From the NCBI GenBank assembly GCA_964572225.1, contig CAZNFR010000101.1, positions 1-11,074 on the forward strand: 11,074 bases of DNA, given 5' to 3'. Shown here piece by piece: positions 7,408 to 11,074 of this stretch. The notes below the pieces were generated by a model that saw only the letters and a list, made by a program, of their open reading frames with translations, was not told where the DNA came from and did no database searches. Origin of the DNA: CAZNFR01 sp964572225 (GTDB lineage: Bacteria > Bacteroidota > Bacteroidia > Bacteroidales > GCA-2748055). Made by a program: the position numbers and the translations under genes. Each line of letters starts with the position of its first letter. Position 1 is the first letter of the stretch.

Positions 7408-7424
7408 ACTCTGGTTCCAGGAGT
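7408..7424 (+). other. Small hairpin between the amidase gene and mlaD
   Basis: ACT-CTGG (7408-7414) pairs with CCAG-AGT (7417-7424) with one bulged G at 7421 and a two-base loop. It lacks a following T run, so it is not a normal intrinsic terminator. It could mark the 3' end of the amidase message or have no role. Confidence 0.25.
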
Positions 7425-7459
7425 TATCCAGGCAGCGAACAGTGAAGCTTCTGCAAAGT

Positions 7460-7493
7460 TTTGATGATGGTTCCCTCATTTTCTGTATTTTTA
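7460..7493 (+). promoter_or_regulatory. Possible mlaD promoter
   Basis: TTTG at 7460-7463 and TATTTTTA at 7486-7493 (one mismatch to TAnnTTTG) are 22 bases apart, slightly wide. Transcription would start near 7500, about 20 bases before the ATG at 7520. This supports the internal ATG over an upstream in-frame GTG at 7442. Confidence 0.4.
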
Positions 7494-7519
7494 CACCCGT
7501 AATTAAACCTGCTCCCTTT

Positions 7520-8473
7520 ATGAAGTTAAAAACCGAAGCAAAGATTGGAATCATCGTTTTAGCCACCCTTGCCCTGGTCTACTGGGGGATCAATTTTCTC
7601 AAGGGGAAAAACATCCTAAAGAACAGCGAAGTATATTATGCTGTATTTGAGGATGTTGAAGGACTTGAAGTTTCTGCGGGAGTGTTCTTGAAAGGCTACA
7701 AAATCGGACTGGTAAACGAAATCGATTTTGCCAAAGGGAGTCTGGACGACATAATTGTTTCGTTTTCGGTGGAGAGCAGGATAACCATCCCGGAGGGATC
7801 GGTGGTAGAGCTTTATAGTGCAGGATTGCTGGGAACGAAGGCACTGAACCTGCTGCCATCCTCTTCATCCATCTACCACCAACTGGGCGATACCCTGGTT
7901 TCGGGAATACAACAGGATATGATGTCTGCCCTGGAAAGCGGGATAGACCCGGTAATTCAAAACCTTACCCGGGCCACAGCAGGAATAGACACCCTGTTAT
8001 ATGCACTGAATGACCTCCTTAACCCCGATACGAGGCTTAATCTTCAAAATAGCATTGAAAATTTAACATTTACTTCAGAAAAGCTCCGGAAAGAAATGGA
8101 GGAAGGCGGTTCCATTCACCAAAGTCTTGCTTCCTTAAGTGCTTTTAGTGAAACACTTACAGACAATCGGGAAAAACTGACAGAAATTTTTTCAAATGTT
8201 GAAAACTTATCTGACTCCCTCGCGAAATCCAATGTAAAACAAGTGATTTCCTCTTTAAACACCACCCTGGATCAGAGCAGCCGACTCCTGAGAGGCATCA
8301 ATGAAGGACAGGGATCTCTGGGTTTGCTGGCTACCAATGATAGTCTTTACACTCACCTGAGCTCAGCCATAAACAGCCTGGATATACTACTTAAAGACCT
8401 GAATAACAATCCGAAACGTTACGTTCATTTTTCGGTTTTCGGCAGGAAGGACAAAGAGGATCAGGAGAAGTAG
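7520..8473 (+). CDS. mlaD: MlaD-like MCE family lipid-transport protein
   Basis: MCE proteins are periplasmic, inner-membrane-anchored lipid-binding subunits that work with a permease (MlaE) and ATPase (MlaF) to move phospholipids between membranes. The product from the ATG at 7520 has 317 residues: one N-terminal membrane anchor (about 8-25), a single MCE domain (about 37-115) with GVFLKGYKIGLVNEIDF and AGLLGTKALNLLP, then a long helical, heptad-like region (about 130-300) likely to form a multimeric helical tube. It ends with PKRYVHFSVFGRK, a tail I recognise from Bacteroidota members. The frame stays open upstream to a GTG at 7442, but that would add 26 residues before the anchor and overlap the likely promoter, so I prefer 7520. 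No mlaE or mlaF is in the window; they may be elsewhere. The gene symbol rests on family membership. Confidence 0.9.
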   Translation: MKLKTEAKIGIIVLATLALVYWGINFLKGKNILKNSEVYYAVFEDVEGLEVSAGVFLKGYKIGLVNEIDFAKGSLDDIIVSFSVESRITIPEGSVVELYSAGLLGTKALNLLPSSSSIYHQLGDTLVSGIQQDMMSALESGIDPVIQNLTRATAGIDTLLYALNDLLNPDTRLNLQNSIENLTFTSEKLRKEMEEGGSIHQSLASLSAFSETLTDNREKLTEIFSNVENLSDSLAKSNVKQVISSLNTTLDQSSRLLRGINEGQGSLGLLATNDSLYTHLSSAINSLDILLKDLNNNPKRYVHFSVFGRKDKEDQEK

Positions 8474-8606
8474 TTGGGTTCGGATTTCGTTTTTCGTCCT
8501 CCACCCTTCCGTGAACTGCTCAACAAAATATTTTTCGGATTAACATAGAATTAAGATAGGATTTAAGGAATACATCAATAAGATTCTCTAAACAATTAGT
8601 TAACAA

Positions 8607-8637
8607 TTTTTTAAGCAGCAAATTATATATATGTTTG
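8607..8637 (+). promoter_or_regulatory. Possible distal dnaA promoter
   Basis: TTTT at 8607-8610, 19 bases, then TATGTTTG at 8630-8637, a full match to the TAnnTTTG element. The transcript would start near 8644 and carry a leader of about 180 bases that includes the inverted repeat at 8679-8697. Confidence 0.4.
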
Positions 8638-8678
8638 ATATTCAATGAATTAACTTTTATCATTTTTTTTTACAATTT

Positions 8679-8697
8679 TTAAGATACTGAATCTTAA
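8679..8697 (+). repeat. Inverted repeat in the dnaA leader
   Basis: TTAAGAT (8679-8685) and ATCTTAA (8691-8697) form a perfect 7-base inverted repeat with the 5-base spacer ACTGA. A third TTAAGAT copy lies at 8551-8557. It may be a protein-binding site or a weak hairpin in the dnaA leader. No T run follows, so it is not a terminator. Confidence 0.45.
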
Positions 8698-8742
8698 CTC
8701 AATATAGTAAATCAAAGAAAGTCAAGTGAAAATTCATTTTTT

Positions 8743-8773
8743 TTTCTTGAATTTTTTCCCAACCTTAGCTTTT
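8743..8773 (+). promoter_or_regulatory. Possible proximal dnaA promoter
   Basis: TTTC at 8743-8746, 19 bases, then TAGCTTTT at 8766-8773, each box with one mismatch to TTTG / TAnnTTTG. Transcription would start near 8780, about 45 bases before the dnaA ATG. Same quality of match as the dnaX candidate. Confidence 0.35.
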
Positions 8774-8823
8774 GATTACGCTGAAAGTAGTAAACAAACA
8801 TAACCCTAAAAGATTAGTAACGA

Positions 8824-10245
8824 ATGCATCAGGAAGTATGGAACAATTGTCTGAAAGTGATCAAAGACAACGTTCCTTCGATAAGTTTCCGTACCTGGTT
8901 TGAACCGATTGTGCCCTTAAAGCTGGACAATAACATCCTGACCATTCAGGTTCCCAGTCCTTTCTTTTACGAGTACCTTGAGGAGCAATACATTGACATT
9001 CTTAAAAGAGTGCTAAAGAAAGAACTGGGCACAGAAGCCAAACTCGAGTACAGTGTCGTGATGCAGAATAATCAGTTCACCAACAACAAGCCTTACACGG
9101 TAAAATTCCCTGCACACAACACCAAAGAAGTAAAGAACAAACCCGTTTCGTTTCCAATTGATCATGAGGAGGTTACCATTAAGAATCCCTTTGTGATCCC
9201 CGGAATAAAAAAGCTGAATATTGATCCCAGGCTCAACCCATCCTACTCATTCAGCAATTTTGTGGAGGGGGAATGCAACCGGCTGGCCCGTTCCGCCGGA
9301 TTTGCGGTGGCGAACAATCCCGGGGGCACGGCTTTTAATCCCCTTTTGATCTACGGGGATTCCGGACTTGGGAAAACCCACCTTGCACAGGCCATTGGAA
9401 TTGATGTAAAAGAGAAGTTTCCGGAAAAAACGGTTCTCTATGTCAATGCCAATAAATTTCAGACCCAGTTTGTTGATTCAATCAGGAGCAACAACAAGAA
9501 CGATTTTCTGCACTTTTATCAGATGATCGATGTGCTCATCATCGACGATGTACATGAATTTGCCGGCAAAGAGAAAACCCAGGATACCTTTTTTCATATT
9601 TTCAATCATCTTCATCAATCGGGCAAACAGCTTGTTTTAACCAGCGACAAGCCCCCTGTGGAGCTTCAGGGGATGGAGCAGCGCCTGCTTTCCAGATTCA
9701 AATGGGGATTATCGGCCGATCTCCAGGCACCCGATTTTGAGACCCGGATTGCCATTTTGAACCGGAAAATTTATAACGACGGAATTGAGATCCCGGAGGA
9801 GGTGGTAGAATTCATTGCCACTCATATAACCGATAATATCCGGGAGCTCGAAGGAGCCCTTATCTCCCTCCTCGCCCAGTCTACGTTGAATAAGAAGGAG
9901 ATTACCCTTGACCTTACCAAGGAAATGATCGATAAACTTATAAAGAATACCCGGCGTGAGATCTCTATCGATTACATTCAAAAAGTCGTTTGTAGTTATT
10001 TTAATATAGGTGTCGAACAATTACAATCGAAAACCAGAAAGCGGGAGATTGTGCAGGCAAGGCAGGTCGCCATGTTTTTCTCCAAGAGTCTTACCAAATC
10101 GTCCCTGGCAACGATTGGTTCGCAGATTGGAGGAAAGGATCATGCTACCGTGCTGCATGCATGCAAAACGGTGAATAATCTCGTAGAGACCGACAAACGG
10201 TTTCGTTTACAGATCGACGAGATTGAGAAAAAACTCAAAATCTGA
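8824..10245 (+). CDS. dnaA: Chromosomal replication initiator protein DnaA
   Basis: DnaA binds DnaA boxes at the origin, unwinds DNA as an ATP-bound filament and loads the helicase. The 473-residue product has all four domains: domain I (1-80) for self-assembly and partner binding, a short linker (about 81-130), the AAA+ domain III (about 135-350) and the DNA-binding domain IV (about 380-473). Visible motifs are Walker A GDSGLGKTH (178-186), Walker B VLIIDDVHEF (237-246), the arginine finger in LLSRFKWG (R291), sensor 2 in NIRELEGAL (R340), and the DnaA signature IGSQIGGKDHATVLHACKTV (431-450) with the helix-turn-helix. The length is normal. No Shine-Dalgarno is seen before the ATG. The upstream region is long and AT-rich; a strong terminator overlaps the stop codon. 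There are no DnaA boxes nearby, so autoregulation by DnaA is not evident. Confidence 0.98.
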   Translation: MHQEVWNNCLKVIKDNVPSISFRTWFEPIVPLKLDNNILTIQVPSPFFYEYLEEQYIDILKRVLKKELGTEAKLEYSVVMQNNQFTNNKPYTVKFPAHNTKEVKNKPVSFPIDHEEVTIKNPFVIPGIKKLNIDPRLNPSYSFSNFVEGECNRLARSAGFAVANNPGGTAFNPLLIYGDSGLGKTHLAQAIGIDVKEKFPEKTVLYVNANKFQTQFVDSIRSNNKNDFLHFYQMIDVLIIDDVHEFAGKEKTQDTFFHIFNHLHQSGKQLVLTSDKPPVELQGMEQRLLSRFKWGLSADLQAPDFETRIAILNRKIYNDGIEIPEEVVEFIATHITDNIRELEGALISLLAQSTLNKKEITLDLTKEMIDKLIKNTRREISIDYIQKVVCSYFNIGVEQLQSKTRKREIVQARQVAMFFSKSLTKSSLATIGSQIGGKDHATVLHACKTVNNLVETDKRFRLQIDEIEKKLKI

Positions 10246-10274
10246 AAGGTGTCTTTATTGACACCTTTTTTTTT
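10245..10274 (+). terminator. Intrinsic terminator of dnaA
   Basis: AAAGGTGTC (10245-10253) pairs perfectly with GACACCTTT (10260-10268) around a 6-base loop, and a run of nine T (10266-10274) follows. The stem begins at the last base of the dnaA stop codon. It is a textbook intrinsic terminator, only 9 bases before the ATG of the next gene. Confidence 0.9.
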
Positions 10275-10283
10275 AACATTGAC

Positions 10284-11074
10284 ATGATATATCTGATCCT
10301 AAGCATAATTTCATCCACCTTTATCTTTATCATATTCAGGTCCATTACTCAAATACCTCTCCCGGTTTTGCCGGTAATTGTGATCAACTATTTCTTTGCT
10401 TCCCTTGGGGGCTGGATCCTCTCTCCTGCCGGCAGGGAACTTTCCGGCCTGGCTCGAAGCGAATGGGCAGGACTGGCGGTTCTGATCGGAATCCTGTTTA
10501 TTCTGATGTTTTTTGTTGTAGGGAAATCTTCTGCTAAAGCAGGACTGAACATCACCACGGTAGCCTCCAAGATGTCGGTGGTGGTCCCCATCAGCTTTTC
10601 CCTGATCTACGATTCATCAGACCAGCTCAGCCTCCTGAAATCGGCGGGAATCCTGGCTGCCCTGATCTCCATATTTATGATCATCTTTCCCGGAAAAAGT
10701 CGCATTAGAGACAAAGGATACTATTTCTATCCCATTCTTTTGTTTGCCGGAATGGGCATTACCGACTCCCTGCTAAAATTTGCTCAGTATAACTATGTAA
10801 ATGACAATGAATTGCCGGCATTCTCGGCCATACTCTTCCTGATTTCTTTTTTAACCGGGATATTGATTCTCGGGTTTCGCGACCGGTCCCTCAAAGCCCT
10901 GGTGAAACCAACCTATCTGGGTTGGGGATTCTTACTGGGAATCAGCAATTTCGGATCCATCTATTTTTTCGTCAGAGCCCTGAATTACAGAGGTGGCAGC
11001 GCCGGAGGAACCGACAGTTCGGTGGTTTTCGGCGTTAACAATACCGGGATCGTTCTGCTTTCCTTCCTGGTTGC
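10284..11074 (+). CDS. DMT/EamA-type transporter (C-terminus cut by window edge)
   Basis: The plus strand is open from the ATG at 10284 to the window edge, giving 263 residues without a stop. The product is very hydrophobic, with about nine predicted membrane segments: roughly residues 2-18, 27-47, 62-80, 92-109, 118-136, 147-167, 179-198, 211-232 and 246-263. Short basic loops such as GKSRIRDKG (137-145) and FRDRSLKALVK (198-208) separate some of them. The pattern of a repeated bundle of about five helices suits the drug/metabolite transporter superfamily (EamA), whose members usually have ten helices in about 290-300 residues, so only the last helix or two would be missing. The substrate cannot be told. 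No own promoter or Shine-Dalgarno is visible; it starts directly after the dnaA terminator. Family assignment is by overall character, without a diagnostic motif. Confidence 0.75.
   Translation, partial: MIYLILSIISSTFIFIIFRSITQIPLPVLPVIVINYFFASLGGWILSPAGRELSGLARSEWAGLAVLIGILFILMFFVVGKSSAKAGLNITTVASKMSVVVPISFSLIYDSSDQLSLLKSAGILAALISIFMIIFPGKSRIRDKGYYFYPILLFAGMGITDSLLKFAQYNYVNDNELPAFSAILFLISFLTGILILGFRDRSLKALVKPTYLGWGFLLGISNFGSIYFFVRALNYRGGSAGGTDSSVVFGVNNTGIVLLSFLV

Larger units (their letters stand above)
8474..8823 (+). other. AT-rich intergenic region upstream of dnaA
   Basis: This 350-base stretch has no convincing gene. From about 8521 to 8760 it is very rich in A and T, with two T9 runs. 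It holds two promoter-like sites, an inverted repeat at 8679-8697 and a further TTAAGAT copy at 8551. I found no TTATNCACA-type DnaA box on either strand, so an origin of replication is not supported by the sequence. No clear terminator follows mlaD here. Confidence 0.7.

Noticed and set aside
7424..7432. Possible DnaA box TTATCCAGG between the amidase gene and mlaD
   Set aside because: It is a single site with two mismatches in the critical last positions and no companion sites.
7442..7519. Longer MlaD starting at GTG 7442
   Set aside because: It would place 26 atypical residues before the membrane anchor and overlap a likely promoter. The ATG at 7520 gives the usual short basic N-terminus of the family.
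8474..8823. Origin of replication next to dnaA
   Set aside because: The region is AT-rich, but no TTATNCACA-type box was found on either strand. AT-richness and the neighbouring dnaA gene are not enough.

Overview
The window is a stretch of chromosomal core genome from a member of the Bacteroidota, most likely a Bacteroidales/Marinilabiliales-type organism. The evidence is the Bacteroidota-style protein sequences (DnaA with the DDVHEFAGKEKTQ Walker B region, an LptD/OstA-type barrel, a single-pass MCE protein ending in a PKRYVHFSVFG motif), the rpsF-rpsR-rplI order without ssb or priB, mostly weak Shine-Dalgarno signals, and promoter-like sequences of the Bacteroidota -33/-7 type (TTTG / TAnnTTTG) ahead of several genes. 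I see no mobile element, CRISPR array, tRNA or rRNA.

Layout. 1-1595 (minus): dnaX, the clamp-loader tau subunit, its C-terminus cut by the window edge. 1596-1764: divergent promoter region. 1765-2862 (plus): ribosomal protein operon rpsF-rpsR-rplI, ending in hairpins that also face the convergent ridA. 2938-6118 (minus): ridA and, upstream of it, lptD, which starts with TTG. 6119-6191: short divergent promoter region. 6192-7385 (plus): a secreted N-acetylmuramoyl-L-alanine amidase with a SPOR-like tail. 7520-8473 (plus): an MlaD-like MCE protein. 8474-8823: AT-rich non-coding region ahead of dnaA, with promoter-like sites and an inverted repeat but no recognisable DnaA boxes. 8824-10245 (plus): dnaA, closed by a strong intrinsic terminator. 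10284-11074 (plus): the start of a DMT/EamA-type membrane transporter, cut by the window edge.

Functionally there are three groups: replication (dnaX, dnaA), translation (S6, S18, L9), and cell envelope (lptD for LPS export, the amidase for peptidoglycan cleavage, mlaD for lipid transfer). The envelope genes sit together around one divergent promoter region.

No novel multi-gene system is visible. The most interesting signal is a run of ten A residues on the dnaX coding strand, exactly at the end of the clamp-loader core. Slippage by one base in either direction meets a stop within three to five codons, giving a gamma-like product of about 370 residues. This resembles the slippage known for dnaX of Thermus and E. 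coli.
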